NCBI RefSeq assembly: GCF_004027225.2 | Contig: NC_044277.2 | Span: 100,061,725-100,125,724, forward strand | Length of the DNA stretch: 64,000 bases | Origin: Strigops habroptila | Taxonomy: Eukaryota; Chordata; Aves; Psittaciformes; Psittacidae | Direction of reading: 5' to 3' | In this document: one piece after another, positions 48,060 to 59,965 of the stretch | Layout: the number at the start of each line of letters is the position of its first letter | How positions within the stretch are numbered: the stretch's first letter is position 1 | Made by a program: the position numbers and the translations under genes | Notes under the pieces: model-generated | Seen by the model: the letters and a program-made list of their open reading frames with translations, nothing else | What the model was told of the DNA's origin: nothing | The model's database searches: none

Positions 48060-49795
48060 CCTTTCATCTCAAGTAAGTGTTTAACTTGGGTGCAGTGAAC
48101 CAGCTCCCAGAGATACCTGTATCTCCCAATGCTTGTAGGAAGCCTAAACAACACAGTGTACTGAGGAGGCAGTGCACTTGAAAAAACAGGGATGCATCCC
48201 CATGCCTTGGAGCTGGCTCAGCTGCTGTGCAAAACCGCTGAAGCCAATGGAGATCCCAGACCAGCTCTGGAACTGGCATAGTGCTCTTTCCCCAGGTGGA
48301 CCACAAACCTGGGAGAAGCCATAGACCCACTGTCTGGTGAGAGTACCTCTGAGAAGGAATGGGCTGTAGCTGCATTTTAGCAGCTGCACTTTGTGACACA
48401 GGGAGTATTGCAGCAAACCTTGGATGGCAGCACACGCTGAGCAGCACAGTGAACAGGAAAACAAGCCAGGGCTCAAGGGAGATTAAAGGCAGAGAGGGAA
48501 AAATCCCTGCTGGTAGCACAACATTATGATTAAACTTGGGATAGTGCAGAACTAATGCAGAGGGAGGGGAGAGGGGAAGATGCGAGTGTCCAGCCCCACA
48601 TGTCTGGGAGCAGAGGAGCATTTCTAAAGTTCAACCCAGTTCAAAGATCAGTGCTCATCGCCTGATCCTGTCACAGATGAGCAGCCCAGCAGAAGAGCTT
48701 ATCATGTGAGCACCGAAAACAGCTTATGATTATTTCCCTGCTATACTGGTACCTCCCAGATGCTGCTGGAACTTCACCAGTACAAGAGAGCTTCATACCA
48801 GTATAGCTCCCTCCCTCTTCGCACGTCTGTAGACAAAAGCACAAAGCACTTTTATAAATACATCCATGCTAGGGTAAGGGGTTAATGTGGCTTTAAATAC
48901 ACAAAGAAGACTGGCTATTATCTTTGCATAGACTTATTTAGATCATTAATTAAATCTGTGCTATAACACTGTCTGCCAGCCCAAAGGGTCCATAGTAACA
49001 AAGATAAAACAGATACATGTACAATTTTTACTGTAGGCATAATTATAGCTATTCTGCTCACCTATGTCTATCCAAACTAATTTGCTCCTTTGTGAGCTCC
49101 ATGGGAAGAGATGGACAAAGACTGGCCATTTGAGGACCCATGGGGCTTCCTAGACATCCATGGCATGCAAGCAGGACATCAGACCTGCTGGAGACTCAGT
49201 CTTTCTGGAACATCAGCTCAAGGCGAGGCAGGTTGACCTGCTGTGGCTCTAGACTTCAACATAGGGGTGTTGCATTTCAGTAGACCTTAGAAGGAGACCC
49301 CCAATTTACAAGAATATACCCATGTTTAGATGTCTTAACCCATGAGTTGAAGCCCTCCGCTGCTCTCTCTTTACTTCTCAGTCTACTGCCACAGACTTTG
49401 TCACCAAGATGGATTTATTAATGATGGATTAATATGGTGGAAAAGATGGATTTATTAATGATGAGGCATCCAGAGACTGTGCCATTCAGGCCCATGCATG
49501 TATTGTAGGCGAAGCAGAGCCATCCCTCTCCCAGGCTCCTCGAGTCTCTTCCTTTAGTGAGACTTCTAAGTAACTTCCAGCATAGGTGTCATATCCCGTA
49601 CAGGGATGTAAATAAATAGCTCTATCTTCATTTTCCACCCCCCTTCCAGACTCCTGAAAAGTGGCTCCAGAGGAGAATAAAGGACAAACCTGTGCAGAGA
49701 AGCAGCCCTGGGAGCAAGCTGGCTGGAGTCAGGGATGCCACAAGGCCCACATAAGACGCTCCCTTATTGCATCTTTCCAGCTTTGACTTCACTGA
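48060..49795. other. Intergenic DNA upstream of KLHL40
   Basis: No gene seen. A 185-codon minus-strand frame (48064-48621) lacks any recognisable domain. It contains a 21-bp direct repeat at 49406-49463. Confidence 0.55.
49406..49463. repeat. 21-bp direct repeat, 37-bp period
   Basis: The string aagatggatttattaatgat plus a following g occurs at 49406-49426 and again at 49443-49463, identical, separated by 16 bp. Confidence 0.88.
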
Positions 49796-49805
49796 CTATT
49801 TTTAG
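49796..49805. promoter_or_regulatory. KLHL40: MEF2 site upstream of KLHL40
   Basis: CTATTTTTAG is a perfect CTA(A/T)4TAG MEF2 site, about 370 bp upstream of the TATA box and 590 bp upstream of the KLHL40 ATG. KLHL40 is a striated-muscle gene, so MEF2 control is plausible; binding is inferred. Confidence 0.5.
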
Positions 49806-50055
49806 CACAGCAAAAGGTTTAGGAGTTTCAGAGCAGTCATTTTAGTGGTGTTGGGAGAAGGTCTCGGTCCTGCCATTCATGACCCAGAAGGCAGATTCAG
49901 ACGTTTGATTCATCTGGAGGTCATTTCCCAAGCATGGTGGCTGCACCAATGGGTCGCGTATGTCTCCCATCATGACATGGCAGCAAGAACTCCTGCTCTC
50001 CCTGGGGTGACTCATGGGCTGTCAGACCCTTCCCGAAGCACGGAGGCTGGAATTA

Positions 50056-50388
50056 CAGCTGTTCCCCCGGCCCCCTCCCTTCCTCCTTGTCCAATGTGTC
50101 ATATTAAAGGGTGATCGGCTTACACATGCTTCAGTATAGATTCCTTAAGCTTTGTAGCGCTGTGGCTATATATAAAGCCCTACGCTGGAAACTGAAGTAC
50201 ACAGACAGCTGCGATAGTAGCAAGCGTTTCACATTCCCACTGTGCAGACGGTCTGGAAGCAAGGGAGACCGTGAGCCCTGCTTTGAACAAGTTTCTTTAC
50301 CAGGGGTTTAGGTATAGATATATTCATAAATATATATCTATAAAAGAAGGATTGGGAAAAAAAGGAGAAAGAGCAGTTACTCTTCATC
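50056..50388 (+). promoter_or_regulatory. KLHL40: KLHL40 core promoter and 5' UTR
   Basis: TATATATAAAG (50167-50177) is a good TATA box. Initiation would fall near 50200, giving a 5' UTR of about 190 nt with no intron required. E-boxes CAGCTG lie at 50056-50061 and 50206-50211, consistent with myogenic bHLH input in a muscle gene. Confidence 0.55.
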
Positions 50389-53300
50389 ATGGGTTTGCCT
50401 TTAGATCAAGCAGAAGAATTGCGTCTCTACCAGCAAACTCTTCTCCAGGATGGACTCAAAGATATGTTGGACCACAATAAGTTTCTGGACTGTGTCTTAA
50501 AAGTCAAGGGGAAAGAATTTCCCTGCCATCGGCTGGTACTGGCAGCATGCAGCCCATATTTCCGAGCGATGTTCCTCTCGGACATGGAAGAGAGTAAGAA
50601 GAGGGAGGTCAGTTTGGAAGATGTTGATCCGGATGTCATGGGCAAGATCCTCCATTATATCTACACCTCTGAGCTGGAGATCACAGAGCAGAATGTGCAG
50701 GACATCTTCTCCGTGGCCAACATGTTCCAGATCCCCTCCATCTTCACCGTCTGCGTGTCCTTCTTGCAGAAGCGGCTTTGCCTCAGTAACTGCTTGGCTA
50801 TCTTCAGGCTGAGCTTGATGCTGGATTGTGCCCGGCTGGCCGTGGCAGCTCGGGATTTCATTTGTGATCGTTTTGCACTGGTTTCTCGTGACGAGGAGTT
50901 CTACCAGCTCTCCCCTGACGAGCTTATTGCAGTCATCTCCAGTGACTCCCTCAACATTGAGAAAGAGGAGACTGTCTTCGAAGTGGTGATGAAGTGGGTG
51001 GGGACCAAGGACCATGACAGCCGGCAGAAGGCCTTGCCTGTCATCTTTGAAAGCATCCGCTTCCGCCTCATGCCCAATGACTACATCAAGGACCATGTGG
51101 AAAAGCACGCCATGGTGAAGTCCAGCCCAGAGCTGCTTAAGAAACTGCAGATGGTGAAGGATGCCCAAAAAGGCAAATTCACTGTGGTGAGGAAGAAGAA
51201 AGTGAAGAAAAGCAGTGAAAAGCAAGAGAAAGACAATGTTGTCAATGGAGCAGTAGATGAGGAAGAAGATATAGAGGAGGATGCTCTCCCAGGGATCTTA
51301 AATGACACAATGCGCTTTGGGATGTTCCTTCAGGACCTTATTTTCATGGTGAGCGACAGTGGAGCAGTGGCCTATGACCCCACTGCCAATGAGTGCTACT
51401 TTGCCTCCCTGTCTACTCAAATCCCAAAGAACCACATCAGTCTGGTGACCAAAGAGAATCAGATCTTCATTGTTGGAGGACTATACTACAACGAGGATAG
51501 CAAAGAGGATCCCATGAGTTCCTATTTCCTACAGGTACTAGCTTTATCTTTCTTTTGTTTCTTTGACCACTTTGGAGCATCACCAGTCTTTAGCTTCCAT
51601 GTAGTTCATTGTCATATGATATTAAAATGCAAGCTGTAAATGAAGGTGAAACATCTGAGTTGCTTCACTCTTCTCCCTATAATTTTAAGGCAGATCCCAC
51701 TAGAAGGGGTTCTGTAATTGGGGAAGGAGGCTTGAAGGAGTAGGTAATAGGAATAAGCCTTCCTGATTCAAATCCTGAATAGGGGACCACTTTGAACACT
51801 GCATTTGGTCCAACCCTGGCTGCCATAGGGTACACTAACTGGAAGGTGAATGGCATCAGGTCTGGGTTCTGCTTTGCATCCTTTGTGTTATGAATCCCCA
51901 GCTAAAACCAAGGGTGGCTCTGCCAAGTGCCAACAAAGGAACAGCAGCAGCTACAGCCACAGAGCAAACACCCCAAGGACACAGGGTATTTCCCAACCTA
52001 CCAGTATGTTTCCCATTTCTAGTGCTGTTCTTGCCCCTAGAGGTGTGCTGGGCCTACTCAGTCTGGAGAAGGGCAAGGGAAGATATCATTGGTGTCTGCA
52101 GCTTCCTGATAAGAGGGGGCACAGAAGAGTGATCCAGACTCTTCTTGGATTTGCACAAAGATGGGACAAGGACAATGGCCACCGGTTGCAGCAATGGAAA
52201 TTTCAGTTAGTTGTGAGGAAAAGGTTTTCCCAACAGAGGTGGTGGGGTACTGAAGCAGGGGTCCAGAGAGGTCACAAAACCTCCATGCTTGGAAACATTT
52301 AATATTTGACTGCACAAAGCCCTGGCAACCTGTTCTAACTCCAAAGCTGTACCTGCTTGAGCATGGAGGCTGGATGAAAGACCTTTGGAGGTCTCTCCAA
52401 CCTAAAGCATTCTGTGATTCTAAGCTGCAAACACCAAAGTTTCCATATTCAGCTCCCAGTTTGCCACTGACCCAGTAGCAAATGCCTTGGGTATCATGTG
52501 GCTGTTAGTATTGCCTTGCCCACAAGAAGGGGACTGTGGTCCCTTCACAGCTTTCTGTGGCACTCATGCATGGGAAGTGCAGACAAGTCTCCCAAGGTTG
52601 GAAAGTGCCATCAATTTCAAAGGTGTAATTTATTGCCACTAGTGTCATTATGTAGCTTGAGGTTCCTGAGCAAGCTCTCCTGAGGTTCCTCTCTTCCTTG
52701 AGCAAGAGAGCCTTTTTGAATCTTTTTTTCAGATGAAACTTCACACAAATGTAGACAGACCGCTATATAACAAAACTTTGAACCACTGTGCCAGTGCAGC
52801 AGCAACCTTCTGACTGTTTCTATTCTCCCCAGTTTCACATTCCTCCTGCTGAAGCCAGGACAGTTAGGTCAGGGATAGTTTAGACTTAAGGACAGGCACC
52901 AAAATACAAAAATGCTGATAAATCCCAGAGGTCTTGCAAATTTTGGCAGGAACAAAATGATTCCATCGACATTTCAGATGGAAAAGGGTATCCTTTATTT
53001 GTCATTTCTAAGATTTGTGACTTTAAAACAATGCTGAATCCATCAAGAAGCAGGAACTAACTATCCTGGTGACTGAGCTGCTCAGGCTTGCACTATAAAT
53101 AACCCATATGTGGACCACAGATTACAAAGAGACAATAACCACAGGCACCCAGCTGAGGCCAAGTCTTTGGAGGCAGCCCAGCAAGCTAAAGTTCTTTGGC
53201 CTGAGCCCACAGCAAACAGTGCTTCAGGCAATGCTGCATCACAGCTCTATCTTGCAGAGTCCCACCAAACTGGCTGAAAGACATCACTCCCTCCTCTGCT

Positions 53301-56300
53301 ATATTAAATGCTTTTGCCCTAGTTTACAGTTCCCATCAAGCCATGGTGCCCGGAGAGCCCCCAGCCTTATGATCTTTCACATCTTTTTTTTCTGATGGGA
53401 GATGAGGCAATGCCTTGATCTACAGATGTCCAAGGATCTGCAAGGATTTGGACATCTGATTTAGTAGTGCCATAGGAATCAGTTTCCCCTTCCATCAGAT
53501 GGGTCTGGCACACTCTGGTCAGCAAGAAGAGCTCTGGTCTTTGCAGTACCATCTCAGTTGTGTTGTACTGTGTTGGGTTGATAAGTATTGTGTAAATAGC
53601 TGTTGTGCAGATAGACACATGGTTCATCTCACGAACTCACACACACTGAAGCGATACAGGACAACATCAGTATCTTGAGAAGCAGAGGAAGAACATGGTA
53701 ACTGATCATTTCCCAGAAAGAAGAATCAATAGGAAAAGAAGGGGCTCAGGGCAGTGAGCTGTGTAGCCAACATTGCCAACACCTTGCTCTACCTGGCAGA
53801 GATGGAAAGTATCAGGATGAAATACTGTGGTGCGGGTTGCACCTGAAGACGTTCAGGCAGAAATTCTAAGATTCAAGTGCTTCAGCTCCTCCAGTCCAAG
53901 GAACTATCCATTGCAGGTCCAACATGGGACTCTCTCCTCCAAGGATGAACAAAGCTATTCTAAGTCAAGGCTTTGGTGCATAGACAAGAACATGTTCATG
54001 CTGGCGTATCTCTGCTCTTGTGCCTTGTCATAAAACACATGTCATATGATATATGGCTTGGAATTGCACTAAGATCTCCCTTTCTGCACCAGATGGTAAG
54101 GCACAGGCATTGCAGTAAGTGCCTACTGGGGTGACCAAGCTGCACATGGGAATAGACTTATCCGTCAGCCTCTGGCCCCTGATTTTTGCTAAGCAAATGG
54201 GCCGGGTGAGCACACACTAATGACCATGTGTTTCCTTTCAGTACGACCATCTGGATGCAGACTGGCTGGGGATGCCTCCCCTGCCCTCCCCTCGCTGCCT
54301 CTTTGGCCTGGGAGAGGCAGAAAACTCTATATTTGTGGTTGGAGGGAAAGAACTGAAAGAGGGAGAGAAGACTTTGGATTCAGTCCTGTGCTACGACCGG
54401 CTGTAAGTGTTCACATGCAAGTGTGGGGCGGGAGATGGCTTACAAGAGAAGGTGAAGCAGCTGCCATTGAAAATGATCCCAGATCTCCAGAGGCCAAAAG
54501 GTTTCAGAGGCAGGGCTCAAACTCTGCATCTAGATGCTGGGACCATTGGGACTGTCTCAGGCTATACCCTGGGGCGCTGAGCTGTCTCTGTCCAGCTGCT
54601 TCATTTATTGTAACTGAAGCTCCCCAAGATGGAAGCCGTAATGGGGATATTATGTATCAGGGACTGATCTTAGTAGATGCTTATGTGAGGCATACACAGA
54701 GGAGTGAGAGGAGTTTTTCCTTCTGCTCTTGCCCATTGGTTGGAGATCCAGTGACATTCACCATGATCTCACCAGGAGTGGCTTTCAACAGGAAAGTTTG
54801 TTTTGAAAATACCCAAACGTGGCACTGAACTGACCAGCCTAATTGATATCAGGCTTACTATCCAATTATTTTTGGACAATGGGCTCTGACCCATGTTACG
54901 TCATCACCTTTATTAAAAAGCACCATCCTTTTCTGCTCGCAGGAGACAGAAACATCCAAAGACTGCTGCCAAAGAGGCAGCGCAGTAAACATTAACAAGC
55001 CTTTGTTTGGTTTATATTTAGATGTGTGTGTTTCAAAGTCTGCTTTATGGGCAGAGACTTGAAACCAGTTTCATTCCCACGGAATGGGGCATTCATCTGC
55101 CCCTGCGTCTGCCCCTACTAAGTGCTCAGGGAAGGGTTTGAAGCTGGCGGAGATGTGATCAGCACCACTTGCCTTTCTAGCATTATTTAAGTCAAGATTC
55201 CAACTGTAACAAACCTGGAGGGGGCAAAGTGCTGCTCTATGGGATCAAATATTTGCCCAAATTGGTTGGGCAATTAGAAAACTTAAGAACTTTCAGTTCT
55301 TAAGTAAAATAAAGTGCAGGTCTTGGGGGCTACATCCTATATGTATGAAAACTGGGGACAAGTCTAAGCTACATGGATATGAACAGGCATCTGTTGAGAA
55401 ATTGGTCAGCCCTATTTGGGTACCAGTTTGGGGTTTCCAAAGCCTTACAGCTTCATCTTCTGCTGTCCCAGATCTAGCTCAGAGGCTTCAACACAGCACT
55501 GCACTGCAAAATATGGACATACCCACTCCCGTGGGTCCTTGCTGATGTTGGCTAACCAAAGCACCTCAAAGTGGTAGAGGATGGCCAAAAACCATTTGTC
55601 TTCAGGATCTTGTACCCCTAAGTCTCATTGGTTTTAATTTTCTTCTGTCATGCAGAAATCTGTCTTGTTTGCGTTCAGCTGGTAATGCTTGGAAATGAAG
55701 TGAAATCCTGGGAGAAGTGGGGATGTGTACCCAAAAAGCCCAAGAGTAGGGGATGCTGCAGAAAATAGAGTATTAGCATAAACATTCTGCATATTTCATT
55801 TCCCCCCTTTTTTTAGGATCACAAAATTTACTCATGAGCCCTATCTCATTGAAAACCTCATATTTTTGAGATTGAGTCACCTCTAGGTTTGGAAAATACC
55901 ATGTACTCTAGGCCTTACCCAGAAAGCTACAAATCCTTTTGCTTCCAATCTTTCTCTGATCCAGGTCCTTCAAGTGGGGTGAAGCCGATTCCCTCCCTTA
56001 TGCAGTCTACGGCCATGCGGTGGTATCGCATAACAGTCTCGTCTATGTCATCGGTGGCAAAGGAAGTGATAAGTAAGTCAAAAAACAAGAGAAACCTAGG
56101 AAGCCATCCCTCAAACTAGTGGGAGTGCAGAGTGTGAGTTGGTACCTCCCCAACCTGGATCCTATATGGGTTAAGAGGGTTAGAAGGGATATGAGATGTG
56201 GATCCTTCCCTCTCAGCTTGCTTCTGTGATTGCAGTCCTTCCCAAGCCCTTAGAAGTCCCACAGGGACATCAGGGAGATGGTACTGTCCTTGCAGGAGAG

Positions 56301-58829
56301 GGAACATATCATCCCTTTTGCTCACAAAATAAATGTCACAGAGATTGTGACAGGCACTGAAGAGCAAGAAACTCCTTCACATTCAGGGTCTCGTGCCTCT
56401 GACTTCTTGTGGAGCAGTGTGGTCCCAGCAGTCAAATCCAGATGGGTATTTGCAATAGGAGTGAAAAACCTCATCAAACCTGACCTCTATCCTGCCTTCC
56501 TGCAGGAGACGGGCTCAGCAGAAACAGCTTCTCTCAGGGAGCACTGTAGCCATTGCTTTGCAAGGCAGAAGTGTGACTGTTTGCAGAACAAACATGCCAA
56601 AATCCAGCAAAGATAGGTCCTGCTCTGTCAGGATTTTGGTCTGAAAAGTGTGAGCGTGCACACATTCACACACCTTACATTGCCGTCATGGGGACAGGGA
56701 TGCTGCTGGTCATATTTTGCAGCATCAAGTTGGATCAGGAGCACTGAAACACTGTCTTGATGGCTATGTGCAAGTTTCTGAGAGGCAGTTAGCTACATGG
56801 ACCCGTATCCAGCTCTTGAGCACTATACTGAACTTTTGGGACTCCTACCCAGCACAAGCACAGCAGAAGGGGATATGTTATACACACAAATTAGGCATGG
56901 GCATCTTTGGGTATATACCCAAGCAAAGGCACACATGCCAATGTGGAGGAGAAAAATCCTTTCTAGACACTCCACATTCTTCCCAGCAGACAACCCCAAA
57001 CTCCTGTGTTGCAAAGCTACTCCCTGTGAAGTGATCAAGGCTCCTGTTCTCTCTCATCTTTCTCTAGGAAGTGCCTGAAAAAGATGTGTGTCTACAATCC
57101 ATCCAAGTTTGAGTGGAAGGAGCTGGCTCCCATGAAAACTGCCCGCTCCTTGTTCGGAGCCACCGTGCATAAGGACAAGATCTATGTGGCAGCTGGCGTG
57201 ACCGACTCTGGTTTGACCAACTCAGTGGAAGTCTATGACATTGTCACCAACAAGTATGTACCTGAGCATAGCTTCGGGGTGTAGTTACATAAGGAGCAGC
57301 TACAGGTGTACATTAAGCAACTTCCAACCAATCATTCTGGAGTTTGCTTGCAAGTCCTGATACCAGTTACTCACAGTCTGTATTCTCTGGACAGCTGGGC
57401 ATCACCAATGCCACTGCAGTTGGGCTATGGATCATCTCAGGCTCACTCTCAAAGCAGTTTCACTAACTGGTGCAGTTCCTGGGTTCCCTGCAGTGCTGTA
57501 GCTTTATCTTGGCAGCTTCACCCAACACAATAGACTCTCTGACTTTGGGTGGGCCTTGCAGCTGCAGTCCTACTGCTGGGGCATGCTGGTCCATGCCAGG
57601 TGTGCTTCACAGCTCGCTTAGCACAAAATGCAGATGAACTATGATGATGGAGACAGGTATTTCTAACAACAGTTGGTGCATGATCCCATCCCATGTAGAC
57701 CTACACAAGTTAAACCATCCCTAGCTAATTCAGTTGTCGATTCCTGGTTCAAGGCCAGCCTCAGCGTGAAGGTAGGAAGGGTGCTCTAACATGTCCCCTC
57801 TCTCTATGCGGCAGGTGGGACACCTTCACTGAGTTCCCGCAGGAGCGCAGCTCCGTCAGCCTGGTGAGTTTGGCTGGGGTGCTCTACCTGCTTGGAGGGT
57901 TCGCCACAGTGGAGACAGAGTCGGGAGAGCTGGTGCCAACGGAACTGAACGATGTTTGGAGGTGATGATCTTCCTCAAGCTGTCCATGGGAGTATGGGAG
58001 GGATGCTAGCAGGAGCCACTGGGGGAACAGATAGCTTCTGTCTTTCTTGATGCCTTCAATGAGATGGTTACACCAGCATGAGGTTACAGGTTCAGTGCAG
58101 GGTCTGTGGGTGAGAAGTTTGTCCTGTGCTGTGCTGGAGGGCACATAAGGTGATTCAGTGATCTCTCTCAGCCTCATATAGCAACGTACCAGGGAAAATC
58201 GGCTCCTTTAGCTTTGTTGCCGCATTGTCATTTTGCCTGGAGCTGGTTCCAGAGCTTCCCTTTGGTGCGAAGCAGCACTTCTGCAATGCATCCTCTCCCT
58301 GGGAAAAGCCAGTACTCAGGATGGAAATCTGATAGTCTTATGTGCAAGCAGAAAGCACTTTCTGATGGCTGCTAATGGAGCGTTAGCTGCTCCTGTCCTT
58401 TACATCTGTGGCTCTAGAGCACCATCAGCAGGCACCCACTGGCCCTCACCATAGATGTTCAGTCTTGGTGTCACCAAGCCCTTTCCCAATGGAAAAATAC
58501 ACCCTGCCCTGCGAGACCATGTGCTGACACCCACATCCCCTAGCCTGGTGCTGCAAACCAGAGCAGACCAGGGCTGAAAGTCCCCATGCAGCTTCCGCAG
58601 ATACCTTGTAGCCAAATAACACCTATGGGGCATCACACCATGGGCTATCACTACCATGGAGAGCAGCTTGAGAGGAGAAGCTTTCCTTACCGTAACTGTC
58701 TGTCTGTCTGTGTCCAGATATGACGAAGAGCAGAAGAAGTGGGAAGGGGTCCTCCGGGAGATCCAATACGCCTCTGGTGCCACTTTCCTTCCTGTGCGCC
58801 TCAATGTTTTGCGCCTAACGAAGATGTAG
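50389..58829 (+). CDS. KLHL40: Kelch-like protein 40 (BTB-BACK-Kelch), 6 exons
   Basis: Exons 50389-51534, 54242-54402, 55965-56072, 57068-57253, 57815-57961 and 58718-58829 (TAG 58827-58829) join in frame by GT-AG introns into 619 residues (human protein 621). The ATG context is atcATGG and the N-terminus [19 protein letters not shown] matches the family. BTB domain about 33-100 ([27 protein letters not shown]), BACK about 135-240 ([20 protein letters not shown]), then a Lys-rich segment (263-280) and an acidic one (290-298) in the linker, then Kelch repeats from about 360, with motifs [26 protein letters not shown] and [15 protein letters not shown]. The C-terminus is [14 protein letters not shown]40 is a CUL3-binding sarcomeric protein of striated muscle that, unusually, stabilises clients such as nebulin and leiomodin-3. 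The first exon encodes 382 residues without introns. No disruption is seen. Confidence 0.97.
52150..52425 (+). mobile_element. Old CR1 LINE 3' fragment (KLHL40 first intron)
   Basis: It carries gggacaaggacaatggccaccggttgcagcaatgg, gtgaggaaaaggttttcccaacagagg and ends with tctctccaacctaaagcattctgtgattct. It is diverged from the other copies. A 150-codon frame across it is an artefact. Confidence 0.8.
55281..55305. repeat. Perfect 11-bp inverted repeat, 3-nt loop
   Basis: ACTTAAGAACT, loop TTC, AGTTCTTAAGT, in the KLHL40 intron between the exons ending 54402 and starting 55965. Confidence 0.9.
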
Positions 58830-59965
58830 CAAGGCCTGATTTATTTATTTTTCCAGGGGGATCTGGGGCAAGGAGGGATGCAGGGACATGAGACCATGCT
58901 TATCAGGACAGAGATGTGGCATTTGGTTACTGTGTGTGGGACATTGCATCTGTGATTGGTACCTTTTTATTTAAATGGGAAAGAGAGGAAATTACCTTGA
59001 AGCCCCATGGGAACTTGAAGATGCTCACAAGATAACTAGAGAAGGAAAGAAGGGATCTGGAGCCTGCAGGAATCCGAGGTAGGCTGAGAAGCATGGAGCA
59101 ATGCATTGTTCCACTATCACTAGACAGGACAAAAAGATCAAAAAGTTCTGCTTCTTTCTCCATGTTTTCCCATCTCACCTGCTGTTAAACCTCCCCAACC
59201 AATAGTGAAGGCAGAAAGTGGGTCCCAAGGGACTAAGTTGACATTCCCCAAGGAAGGGGGTCTATAAAAAATTTCCCCATCTAAGGTAGCTGTGAACATG
59301 GTGCTAGAGCCCACCTTGGAGGAGAAAAGGAAGAGTCTAATTCAAGTAGCACAGGAGAGACCTGGGAGAACCTTGATGAGTTCCCAAGTGATGAGGGTTG
59401 TTTGGATGAGACAGTTAGAAGAAAAGAGTATGTGAGCCTGGGCAGCAGAAATACTGTGCAAGTTACAGTGAGAATAAAAGAGTCTTTGTTCTTTACCTCC
59501 TCCTTGACTTTTGGAGGCCAGGAGCTAAGGTATCCAGGAAGTGAAAAGCTGTGCAAGTAGCAGGGTAGGAAAGCAGGGAGAGACAGGAACAGGAGGCCAT
59601 GTGTACTTATCTTCAGCCTTTTGGGCTCCTCATCTTCAATCACAGATCACAATGTCCTCACCTAATGATGGGCAAGTGCTGTTTTTCAGGGAAAGGTTTT
59701 ATATTAATGCTGTTTCTCTTATTTTTAATGTTATGATTTTTGGGGTTTTTTTTAAGAGTATTCTAGTTTGCTAAGTACGTGGAGATCTCAGATGTATTTG
59801 GCTCTAGGAGAGCCTCCTACTGAAGGAAAAATGCATATTTATTTTAAAGTTATCCATAATGATGTTTTGATAGAAACATGACTGCACTGGCACCAGGACA
59901 AAGATCTGCCCACACCATCTGACCAGCAGTTTATTTAAAAATAAATTATTATGCTATTTCAGAAG
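58830..59965 (+). other. KLHL40: KLHL40 3' UTR with two AATAAA signals
   Basis: AATAAA occurs at 59473-59478 and at 59940-59945. The second is followed by T/G-rich sequence (ctgtgtctgcatgtt, about 59971-59986), as expected around a cleavage site. The 3' UTR would be about 0.65 or 1.1 kb. No coding frame of note. Confidence 0.5.

Noticed and set aside
48064..48621. 185-codon minus-strand frame upstream of KLHL40
   Set aside because: No domain, partly overlaps CR1, no splice or promoter support.
50497..51225. 242-codon minus-strand frame opposite the first KLHL40 exon
   Set aside because: Antisense shadow of the BTB/BACK-coding exon.
51850..52302. 150-codon frame in the first KLHL40 intron
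   Set aside because: Largely overlaps an old CR1 fragment and has no domain.
54220..54828. 202-codon plus-strand frame over the second KLHL40 exon
   Set aside because: Wrong frame for the exon; the Kelch-coding frame ([12 protein letters not shown]) with its splice sites explains this DNA.
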